Shown here: piece after piece, positions 1 through 8,672 of the stretch
Layout of the letters: every line of letters begins with the position of its first letter
How positions within the stretch are numbered: the first letter of the stretch is position 1
NCBI GenBank assembly: GCA_013115125.1
Contig: JABANN010000198.1
Coordinates: forward strand, 1 to 53,879
Reading direction: 5' to 3'
Length of the DNA stretch: 53,879 bases
Source: Perkinsus olseni
Taxonomy: Eukaryota; Perkinsozoa; Perkinsida
Position numbers and translations under genes: made by a program
The notes under the pieces: generated by a model
What the model saw: only the letters and a program-made list of their open reading frames with translations
The model's database searches: none
What the model was told of the DNA's origin: nothing

Positions 1-690
1 TGTGGCTAACTACACTCTGTACTCTTTTAATATGGCACCTCCGGTTGTGTTGCTTCATGGCAAGGATATGACAAATGAAATCCCGTGGGGGTGCCCAATA
101 ATATTCGGCCGATGGACCTTCACGTCTTTCCGTCGTAATGGCCCTCGCCATAGCGTACTTCGCTACCACCCCTACCTATTGTAAGCCGAGCGTAATTAGT
201 AAATGCCTCCAACAGGGGTTTCTGGTAGCTCTAGGCTATTATGATTATGACAACGTCTCATGAACACGGATTTATAGTAGATCTCTCACCATCACAGTAG
301 TTGAGTTGTGTTGGCGAATTTGGTGCAGTGCACGGAGTCAATGCCGGTATCAGTTCTGATGATATGGAGGGCATTGTTTTGTGCACGGCGGTAGAGGATT
401 ATGCGAGACACATCTTTCGCCTGACACAGTGTGGTAGCGAGAACGGGAGAAAAACGGAACGATTAGGTCCGGAACATCATTGTCGTGGGCAGGCATTCTC
501 CGAAATGGATATACTCAATTATGCCCTCATAATACTGCCGCAGCTCAGCATGGAACTGGGCCTGTTATTTCTGTGCGTTGCTGCGCTTCGTGCTGCCTCC
601 CCTCGTCCAAGCAACAGCGGTCCACCTACCACGATTTTGACTCTACAGGCCGCCCCCATCGTGGGTAAAATATCTTTAATAATTGAAGTT
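1..690. other. No gene recognised
   Basis: I see open frames on both strands but none with a convincing start, family motif or splice pattern. The longest (about 301-693, plus) begins at a non-ATG codon and resembles no family I know. The stretch abuts a broken piece of the ABCA gene, so it is probably intergenic or decayed accessory sequence. Confidence 0.4.
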
Positions 691-732
691 TAATTGCTGA
701 TCCCGTTTTTAAGAGTTATGATAACGCGAGGT

Positions 733-975
733 TGTCTCTGCTGTAAGCTCTCCATCAGCTCTTTCACGTGGACCTTCATCATCCTCAGAGGCACTCCTCG
801 GATAACTCCGTACCTGTTAATGACAAGGAATGCAGAAAATGGACTCGCAAGCAAACTGACATAGTCAAATGCTCCTGCACCGTGAGACCATCGATGAGAG
901 CATCTTGCTGTTGACAGTAGCCTATATTCTTGCGGGCCTGAACACGCTCGAGCTTTCACACGATCGACTAGCGGT
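733..975 (-). pseudogene. Fragment of ABCA transporter NBD2 region
   Basis: This segment is a close but imperfect copy of 9741-9985 in the intact ABCA gene on the same strand. It covers the end of one NBD2 exon (the Q-loop region encoding a motif like NIGYCPQQ), the short intron of about 50 nt that follows, and the next exon ([14 protein letters not shown]). Because the intron is included, the copy was made from genomic DNA and not from mRNA. Nothing else of the transporter is present on either side, so it cannot be functional. Scattered substitutions suggest it is not brand new. It lies next to the left edge of a duplicated cassette, which suggests a shared rearrangement. Confidence 0.85.
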
Positions 976-1635
976 AAATGATTCACTTCAATGCGAAGGC
1001 TTACCTGCGGTACTAGCTTCGTGATACAATGGGACGGTTGGGCTGCTAGCCATTTGGGTGAGACAGGCTGACGGTAGGGTTCCAAAAGTTAATACTATTA
1101 AACACACCATGAGTGTCGTAAGTAGAGAAGAGTGTCGCGACTTGGCTTTGCAAGCATACCTCGATGGTTGAGAAACCAACTTGGTTTAACCAAGGCGAGA
1201 TAGCGAGATTCTTGGTCCTTGTGGGAGATGACAGTACGAGTTGGCGATTCTCTTAAGGGAATCCCTCCAATGGAGGGCCTCCATCGCCTTGAAGAACCTG
1301 AGATCCCGAACATAGGATGCTTCCCATATACTCTGCGGGGGATTCGGACAACCACATCGGTTTCTGAGTCGGTACGGAAGTTACTCGTATCGTGAACAAA
1401 GTTGCATCGTCACACAAGGCATGTGTCACAAGATGTTATGACTGCGTAAACCAAAGACTGACGCTTGCTCGGACACCCAGTACTACTGGGCCAGTAGTAA
1501 TGAAGAACGCTCCGAGTATGGCGCTGAGTAGGATCGATAGACGTAGAGATTACAGCTGAAAATTCAAACGGCAATACAGTATTTCCATGATGGTATACAA
1601 ATTGTAGTGAAGATACAATGTAGGCACACAAAAGT

Positions 1636-2664
1636 TCATCTCTTTCTACCTCTTCGCCTTCTATTTTTCTTTTTCTTCTTTTCTCTCTTTTTCTCAGTGT
1701 TCTCGGAATTGAGCGAGGGCCCAGTTGGCATCTCTCCACCCCCAGCGAACGGAGGGGTCGTCAGGGTTTCCTCATCGCTCGAAGGAACATCAACCTCCAT
1801 CAATTCTGGGCTGGTAGCTCTCTCATGCAGTGACTGACCAGCAGTAGTAGTAGCAGCAGTGAAAGTGCCTGTAGCTGTCCATATCGTGGCAGGCATTACA
1901 GCTCTGCCGGCTGTGGCCTCTATAAGGGTCGTGGCTCTCCGCATTGGAAGGGGTGGAGATATCCTAGCCCTCCCTGTCGGAGCGATCGTATCCTTGGCTG
2001 CTGTGAAAGTTGAAAGGGTCGTCTCGCCCCGTGTTGGAACGCTCAGAGGAGTCATAGCCCTTCTTGTCGCATGAGTTACCAGATGAAGGTGTTGCCCTCG
2101 AAGTGTATCTAGCTCGGGAATTCGTTCTGCATTTTCCACCATCAGCACTGGGAACAGCAGGTCGTCACCATGAGTAGAGAGAAATATATACCAGCTCTCA
2201 GCTATCGAGCACAGCTTCAGTTGCCGTGCCCATTGCCGGTGCGAAGCAACAGGAATCGAGAAAACACCATAGGACCTCTCCAATTTTCGTTCCGTGCGCT
2301 CATCCATACCGACTGGCTCGTAGCAATGTTCGACTTCACTTACGCCGTCAGGGCCGAAAGCTGCTAGTACGTCAGAAAGGACAGGAGCAGATTTCCATTT
2401 CACCTCGGCGTTGGCGATCACCTTCAATTTTCCGTAAGAGGTTAAGCCTCTGAATTTGATGTCGCTGATTAGAACGTTTTCATCGGAGCGTGCGGAGGTC
2501 ACGTCCATGGCAATACTCCGAAGGGTGCCGATAGGACGGTTTGGATCCACTCGACCTTCATAGTGACCAGCCTCAACCATCGGAGGGGAAGCACGCAGCA
2601 GATCTATGAGTGTGATTAGAAGGAAAATGATGGGAGTATGACAGGTGTGATGGCCGGCTGCCAT
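1636..2664 (-). CDS. Secreted Thr/Ala-rich protein with polybasic tail
   Basis: This is an uninterrupted frame of 342 residues that starts at the ATG at 2664. Residues 1-25 are hydrophobic (core PIIFLLITLIDLL) and look like a signal peptide. Residues about 30-185 are mixed and globular-looking, with few cysteines. Residues about 200-280 are threonine- and alanine-rich, with an imperfect internal repeat around RRAMTPLSVPT and MRRATTLIEATA. The end is acidic and serine-containing, then strongly basic (KKKKKNRRRRGRKR). I recognise no family. The gene lacks introns, unlike its neighbours, and sits between the homologous flanks of cassette copy A, so it may belong to a multicopy secreted family. 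The basic tail could be a nuclear or nucleic-acid-binding signal in an exported protein, but that is speculation. That it is coding is inferred from its length and composition. Confidence 0.6.
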   Translation of the reverse strand: MAAGHHTCHTPIIFLLITLIDLLRASPPMVEAGHYEGRVDPNRPIGTLRSIAMDVTSARSDENVLISDIKFRGLTSYGKLKVIANAEVKWKSAPVLSDVLAAFGPDGVSEVEHCYEPVGMDERTERKLERSYGVFSIPVASHRQWARQLKLCSIAESWYIFLSTHGDDLLFPVLMVENAERIPELDTLRGQHLHLVTHATRRAMTPLSVPTRGETTLSTFTAAKDTIAPTGRARISPPLPMRRATTLIEATAGRAVMPATIWTATGTFTAATTTAGQSLHERATSPELMEVDVPSSDEETLTTPPFAGGGEMPTGPSLNSENTEKKREKKKKKNRRRRGRKR

Positions 2665-2684
2665 TTTTAATAGATACTGAGGTC

Positions 2685-2760
2685 TATAGTCACTATAGAC
2701 ACTATAGTTATAATGGTGTCGTATAGAGGCACTATACTATAGTATAGTACATATAGTGTC
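2685..2760. repeat. AT-rich palindrome cluster upstream of the 2664 gene
   Basis: Just 5' of the minus-strand gene are several nested CTATAG-type dyads. The clearest is a perfect 18-bp palindrome at 2731-2748 (ACTATACTATAGTATAGT), enclosed by CACTATA and TATAGTG half-sites. The matching position in copy B (about 6620-6660) has only a much shorter dyad. It could be a cruciform-prone recombination point or part of a promoter. Confidence 0.6.
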
Positions 2761-3086
2761 GTGTCGGTTGTGGGAAGGCGTCAAGAGTGTACCACACTAG
2801 TCTGATGGTGGCCTAGAACCGTCACCTCTGTGAGTTCTGCTACTAGCAGACTGCTAGTTGGTTGGCGGCGTCCCACAAAGCGCGAGGAGTTCAGCCCGTC
2901 CTGGTGAGACGCTTCAACGCACTTTCCAGTTGAAGTCTCCTTTCCTGCATCCTACACGAACGAGACGAGACGAGCGCTCTCAGTTGTGGCGCTCAGAAGA
3001 CGCGCCATATAGTATATGGCATATACATACATTTTCAAAACGGCCCCATCGATTTTCATATCTTGAGTCGCCTAATACTGCTCATA

Positions 3087-3183
3087 NNNNNNNNNNNNNN
3101 NNNNNNNNNNNNNNNNNNNNNNNNNNNNNNNNNNNNNNNNNNNNNNNNNNNNNNNNNNNNNNNNNNNNNNNNNNNNNNNNNNN
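3087..3183. other. Assembly gap (97 N)
   Basis: Ninety-seven unknown bases sit within a tandem-repeat tract, since partial repeat units flank the gap on both sides. The true length of the array is therefore unknown, and the open frames that cross the gap are meaningless. Confidence 0.99.
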
Positions 3184-3276
3184 TTACTACTAATACTGCT
3201 CATACTACTAATACTGCTCATACTACTAATACTGCTCATACTACTAATACTGCTCATACTACTAATACTGCTCATA
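3184..3276. repeat. 18-bp minisatellite
   Basis: About five nearly perfect head-to-tail copies of the unit ACTACTAATACTGCTCAT run up to the sequence AGTATGAGCC. A partial unit (CTAATACTGCTCAT) lies just left of the gap at 3072-3085, so the array continues through the gap. It borders the right edge of cassette copy A. Confidence 0.95.
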
Positions 3277-3725
3277 GTATGAGCCTCATACTACTGTACG
3301 CCAGTAAGTCTTTTCTCACATAGTCCACATTGGACGTAGTTTCCACACGCGACCGGGCTATAGCTGAGGCCTAGTGCCGGTTTTCGATTTCCCACCTTTA
3401 TACTTCGGAGACCTAGTTCACTCCTATCACTGACAGACTGTCCGGCTGCCTCTGATGGACTTCGTATCGTATGGACTTCGTGCCTTTGTTCCATATCCAA
3501 TTGGAGGACTCCACGTACTCTATAGGAGTTGGATCGGCGGCCTCGGGGACTACGCCCTACGAATGTCTATTTAGGGCGGGGTTGCTCTGGGTTACTTGCT
3601 CCATGCGAGGTTGATTACCACAGCTTACACTGAGCGTTATAACCGCGGTTGTTGTGCTGATGCCCTTGAGCTATATTATGGCAATAATAGGGTATAACGT
3701 AAGGCGTCGTCGAATTACCGATACC
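3277..3725. other. Intergenic, nothing recognised
   Basis: This stretch lies between the minisatellite and the first ATG of the next plus-strand gene. I see no coding exon, RNA gene or repeat that I can support. Confidence 0.4.
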
Positions 3726-4990
3726 ATGTCCGAGACCACATCAACGTCCAGCCCCCCGAAACAAGGCGAGAGGAGTGGTACTAAGTCTAGAATATTTGTG
3801 AATGTGTCAATTCTCATCGAAGACTACCAAACAGCGGTACTGGAGGATTTATCAGAGTGTAGCGGGGCCTTCCTCTACGATTTGAGCAACACAGGTTCGC
3901 TGTATCTCAGATGACACAGAATTGGGGGATATGGCGACTGAAGCGGATGGCCAGGAAACTGCTTTGATGCGGATGCAAGCGAAGGGAAGGTAGCAGTACA
4001 CTTGATGGTCGGAAAATTTTTCTCACCAGTATTACTGGTCTAGTAATGACTATCCGACCTGATAGCTGCTGACAGTAGCCTGCTGATAAACAGTACCTGC
4101 GACTACTTGTCTGAAGAGAATCTTGTCCAGGTCGATTATCAGCCTCCCTCCTGTGCAAGGAGCCGTAGAGGCTCTGAGATGCCTCGATAACTGCGATGTC
4201 GAGGTAAACAGTTCGATTTCGTATTTTTATCTGATTCCTTGGCATTGTCTCTCCGACTCTTGACGTTCAAGGTTTGCTTGGTCGGCGTTCTCTCGCAACC
4301 TTATCCTATCTACTCAGCATTCATCTATCTCTGGGTCAAGAAGAATATCGGTAAGTTCGCAGGCGCACTAGTAACACATTGGCAAATGTTCATTCTCACG
4401 AATTGCCCGTTTAAGGTGCGGACTATGCCAGCCGACTGAGCTTGATCAAGGAGAGCAGTTTGCCACTGTTGAAGGGTGTCGCTCTCATAAGCGATACGAA
4501 GGATTCTGGTCAGTGTACAGAAAATAGTCGCTGCGGTAACGGTATCTGCTTCATCACTTCAAGGTCCTCCGGCTCATGGGAATCTTTGTCGGCATTACGG
4601 CAAACATGTTATGCTGACCCCTCGGTGGGCTAAATGACTATAATGCTCGAAGTATCGCTCGGTAGTACTAATCGTGTGTTCTTTCAGCAACTCATCGACA
4701 ATCAACGAGCCAGAGGGATACCGGTTGAACAAATGGTTCACGTCCTCGGAAGAGGCCTTTGACTTCGTACAGCACATCAAGTCAGATTCGAAGGCATGGA
4801 GCTTTGTCTCTACTGGGGATGGCTCGTGAGCGTGCACATTTTGTTCTCACTTGTCGGAATGTTCTTCTATATACACTACGATGCCTCATGGGACCATTTA
4901 TGCCATGAATTTTATGCTCACCATTACAGCACTCAGAATTATATCAGTCTTGTATTATCCGACATACTTTGATAGTACCTCTTGAGTTTG
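3726..4990 (+). CDS. Unrecognised multi-exon membrane protein (partial model)
   Basis: A plausible start at 3726 opens a hydrophilic N-terminus (MSETTSTSSPPKQ). It is followed by an acidic exon (DDTELGDMATEADGQ, about 3913-3990) joined across a 52-nt intron. A hydrophobic exon near 4240-4350 contains LTFKVCLVGVL and a second membrane-like stretch ending WVKKNI at a GTAAGT donor. A further exon at about 4690-4830 reads cleanly (NKWFTSSEEAFDFVQHIKSD). A frame at about 4893-4985 is again hydrophobic (NFMLTITALRIISVLYY). These pieces look like a polytopic membrane protein with a soluble loop. I do not recognise the family, and the exon chain between 4440 and 4690 does not close in my reading, so either my model is wrong or the gene is decaying. 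The last coding base is uncertain. Confidence 0.4.
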
Positions 4991-5644
4991 TTGAGTTTAT
5001 TCATATTCACGCTTGATTGTACCGCAGCAGTTCAGTCAGCTTCGTGCTACGAATTTGCCTGAGTTGACGGGTTGACTACGAAGTTCGTAGAAGTATCTCT
5101 CTTTTTGTGACCGATGGTCACGATGCTCATCGACTTCGGCACTGTAGTACATTTGGGCCATTTGATAGCAGCGGCATTCAACAGAAGTACCGAAACGTGC
5201 CGAGCTAGAAACGTGCTGATGATTCTTCCTTGTTCTCTCAGCCCATCCGGAGATAGTTCCTCCCCTTGATGTTATAACAGGCGAGGAGGCGAGACAACAC
5301 GATACCCACTGTAACCAGGTGATTAGCGTCGGTTCAGTCAGGTTGACGCAGAATCAGCCCGTTTCTGTCAAACATACCAAAGCGACATCTGGCAAGGAAT
5401 GCTCGCGACTCCTCCCACACCGGCCGCGCTCTACACTCTGAACGTGCTGAACCAACGGAGGGACATTGACGTGAGCAGAGGGGTTAGATAGGCTGTAAAT
5501 CACCACTAAAGCCATCGGCCGCCGAAGTTCGGCCTGTCCTATTTCGTAACCAAGATTTATCAAGCTCAATTCCTGTGTAGCACAGAGAGCTGCTCGAGTT
5601 CAATCGCGTTCAGCCGTGCTCTTCCAGGTGAGGTTGTTCGTGAG
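4991..5644. other. Intergenic, nothing recognised
   Basis: I see no supported gene here. Short frames exist on both strands without start context or family motifs. Confidence 0.4.
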
Positions 5645-6945
5645 GGAGTTTATCTGCGGCACTAGCTTGTGATACACTGGTATGGTTGGGCTGTTAACCA
5701 TTTGGGTGAGAGAGGATGACGGTGTATCCCATACTGCGGTTTGAATCGGTAGGTCCTCTCGTCAGGGAAATACCCATAGAACTACTGGGACCGGCCGATG
5801 TTTTCGCTGATAGCTTAATGATCAGTTCTGTCATGATTGATGATAAGTTGATATTATTTGATACGGTGTGAGTTCCGTAAGTTGGAGGAAGTGTCGTGAA
5901 GTGCTCTTACAGGTACAATACCTACCTCGATGCTGCGTATAGGCTCTCTCGCTGGTTGCGGAACCCAGACGAGATCTCGAGATTCTTGCTTCTTGCGCGA
6001 GATGAGAGTACTCTGAGCTGGCGGTTCCCTTAAGAGAATGCCTAACATATATGCACATGTTATGTGTAGATGGCACGGCGCAGTACCTGTGTCTGAGGAC
6101 ATTTCAGCTAGACTGGACTTGCGTGACACTAGTTCGATACTCTGATGTGAGCTGTCGCCTGGATCCATCCAGTCCTGTGAACCGAGGCATTCGGGGTGAG
6201 TGTCAGTGGGGCCTCCTCTGCGCATTTAACTCTGCAGATAAATCGAGAACAGGAAAGAAGACGGTATTCCCCTTTAGGCTTCACGTGATGCTTCTCCCCG
6301 ATATGTCACGCTGGCGAAAGTCAATAGAAGGCGAACATCTCGTTGTGCGCTCGAACCCCGCTGGGCTCCTCACGCAGACATCGTGATCCACAACTGTCGG
6401 TGTCAATCACACAGGCGCGTAAGAATACATGCTGCCCGCAGCGGCTACTGGATGCCGTCAACGACGATTGTAAGCTTCTTTCCATCAGCCAGACGGTGCC
6501 CGATTGTTGGCAAGTGACGGAAGGCATGGCAGTTTTTTTTCCGAAATTTAGAGAGGATTTAGAACGAACTTTCGACGATGGATTTTGTGTGACGGTCAGA
6601 TGCCATGTTTAATAGATACTTAGGACTTAAGTATTGGTTGAGGGAAGGATTCGCGAGTGTACAACATTAGCACTAGTCTGAAGGCGGACTGGGACGTCCA
6701 ACTCTGTGAGTCCTGCTGAATCAGCAGCGCTGATTAGCTGACGTAGTGTCCCACAAACCATGAGGAGTTCAGCCCCTCATGGTGAAACGCTTGAACACAC
6801 TTTCTACTTGAAAATTTTTTACCTGCATCCTACACGAACGAGGCGAACGCTCTCAGTTACGGCGCTCAGAAGATGCGCCAAATGGGCGCCGCCGGTATAT
6901 TTTCAAAACGGCGGCACCGATTTTGATATCCTGAGTTGCCGATGA
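5645..6945. repeat. Duplicated cassette, copy B (homologous flanks)
   Basis: The left block (about 5645-6035) matches 1000-1250 of copy A, and the right block (about 6595-6945) matches 2655-3070. Shared strings include CCATTTGGGTGAGA, TTTAATAGATACT and GAGGAGTTCAGCCC. The interior (about 6036-6594) is only 0.56 kb, against 1.4 kb in copy A. It has no long frame, and what follows its corresponding ATG (6612, minus) stops after about 14 codons. The secreted gene of copy A is therefore absent or replaced here. Confidence 0.65.
6036..6594. other. Interior of cassette copy B, no gene supported
   Basis: Overlapping short frames on both strands show no signal peptide, motif or splice pattern. A run of eight T (about 6532-6540) is the only low-complexity feature. 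Confidence 0.4.
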
Positions 6946-7655
6946 TAGGGGTCGCAAGATCCGCTTCACTGATAATCGGTCACTACTAGGCACCCGTTCT
7001 CGCAGAGAGGACCGACGTCAACACGCTTCCCTGGCTCGACTGATGATTTCAACGCTATCTCTGCTGAATCGAGCCACTGCTACCGATCGGCCCAGTACAC
7101 CACATCACCGGAGTCGATCGGAGTGAAACGCATTTCCCACTAAGACACGATACTGCTAGTGAATCACTGAGGTCCGCGTAAATACGATACTGGTTAAAAC
7201 ACAAAAAAGGCAGATCTAATATCAACATACCCGGAAAAAACCAAACTGATATATTTATGAGATGTGTAATAGCCGGAAAGCGCCTTGGGAGGTAGGAACC
7301 CCGTACGATCCTCATACGACGGACAAACCATCATGAGATGCTTCACCGACCTCGTCTACCTAACTACTACCCGAAGCCACATTCCACGGACAATCATAGA
7401 TCATGCATGCATCAGTGTTGACTAGCGAGATTCTCACGACAAAGTTGCCGATGGTAATACACACCCGCGTGACCCACGTGGCTCATGTGACGTTAGCGAA
7501 TGAGTAAGTGGTACGCTTCCAACTTTAGATCGCGAGACTCGTCAAATGTAATATTAGATACGTTCAACTACTCGACACTGTCGACTTATATAAACATGAA
7601 CATCACAACTAACATGGCGATCACAACTAACACGGTAATCACAGACTAAGGCTTC
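6946..7655. other. Intergenic, with a short imperfect tandem repeat
   Basis: No gene is seen. Just downstream of the minus-strand gene at 7656, positions 7601-7644 contain two and a half copies of an imperfect 18-bp unit (ATCACAACTAACATGGCG). Confidence 0.5.
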
Positions 7656-8341
7656 CTACTCCTTTGGTTTCTCTGCTTCTGCAGCCTCCTTCGCCTTGCG
7701 AAATCTCTCGAAGAATTCGGTCCTCTTGTCATCAATGAACTTCTTAAGCCAATCTCTTCCGGCATCTTCGTATCCATCAGGGGGATTGCTGTCGATTGAA
7801 TTCATTAGCTCTTCGCAGTCTTCTTTTTTGAGCGGAGCATTGTATTTGTTTAGAATTTCTTTCACCAAATGAGCATAGGGATTTAGTCCAGCAAAAAGCC
7901 GATTTATCTCATCAGCTCGGCCGAGGGGCATCGCGGTCTCATTCCCCCGTTTCACCCAGAACCCTCCCTTCGCTCCAGTTTTGTCGTACCTGGGAGCAGT
8001 AGCACGACCAACCACAGCGTATGGCAGCAAGTGGGCAGCATCCAAACTACCAGAAACTGAATACATCCTCTTCTTTGGCCGTGTACCACTGGAAGAAAAG
8101 GTTAGTGCTCTCCAGACCCACTCTCAAGAAAGAACCCGACAAAGAGTACAGCGACACGCAGTTCTTATCCCTGGGATCGAAAGACACCTGAAGACATACG
8201 GAGTGGATTGGACCGAGCGATTGCGGGTAAGCTTAGGAGATGCACCCATTCATCTACCATAGACTGTGGGGCAGCAGCCCGCAGGGCCGTGGTAACCGTG
8301 ACCAGAGCCGGCAGTATGGCCAAGGTGAAGTAGCCGAGCAT
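7656..8341 (-). CDS. Small protein with AHLLP motif, possibly HNH-like
   Basis: The main exon (8088 to 7656) follows a good 3' splice site (a CTAAC branch-like element and a pyrimidine run ending TTCTTCCAG). It encodes about 144 residues ending in a charged helix (RFRKAKEAAEAEKPKE). A region upstream at 8341 gives a convincing signal-peptide exon (MLGYFTLAILPALVTVTTA), but I could not find a donor in the right phase to join the two. The order AHLLPYA, then about 35 residues later NETAMPLGR, then NPYAHLVKEIL, resembles the AHH-type HNH nuclease layout of His, Asn and second His. That likeness is an inference from spacing alone, and one canonical His of the AHH motif is a Leu here. The alternative is an unrelated secreted protein. 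Confidence 0.35.
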
Positions 8342-8672
8342 TGCACTGGAAGGGGGAAATGTTCAACACGTTTACAAATTCCTTTTCGAGCAGTAGATTC
8401 CGCCAGCCACAGCGATCGATTCCGCCATCGCTGCCCCTCAGGGCTTCTAGCCGTCAGATTACCGCGACTCTGCGGGGACTGTGGAACCAAACACTGGTAT
8501 TGAGACAAAGACAAATCCGCTCACAAATGCACATAAGAATGCCCTCCGCCTGTAACCGCGGAGATGCAAGGAATTAACAACTGTATATATGGTACCAATA
8601 TTAGAGGAACAAGAAACATTGCGTGAAAGATTGCGCAGTAACACAACAAGGAACAGCACTGTTAGTAAATCG
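8342..8672. other. Intergenic between two minus-strand genes
   Basis: This is the 3' region of the ABCA gene and the 5' region of the 7656-8341 gene. Open frames here look like shadows. I saw no regulatory element I can support. Confidence 0.4.

Larger units (their letters stand above)
1000..3070. repeat. Duplicated cassette, copy A (homologous flanks)
   Basis: Two blocks here recur in the same order and orientation in copy B (5645-6945). The left block (about 1000-1250) matches about 5645-6035. The right block (about 2655-3070) matches about 6595-6945 and includes recognisable shared strings such as CCTGCATCCTACACGAACGA and TTTCAAAACGGC. The roughly 1.4 kb between the blocks, which holds a complete secreted-protein gene, has no visible match in copy B. 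The blocks are diverged by substitutions and small indels. This could be a non-autonomous mobile element with a variable centre, or a segmental duplication whose interior was replaced. I saw no clear terminal repeat or target duplication. Confidence 0.65.

Noticed and set aside
4065-4090. Second possible ABCA fragment (TGACAGTAGCCT)
   Set aside because: Only about a dozen bases match, without flanking similarity.
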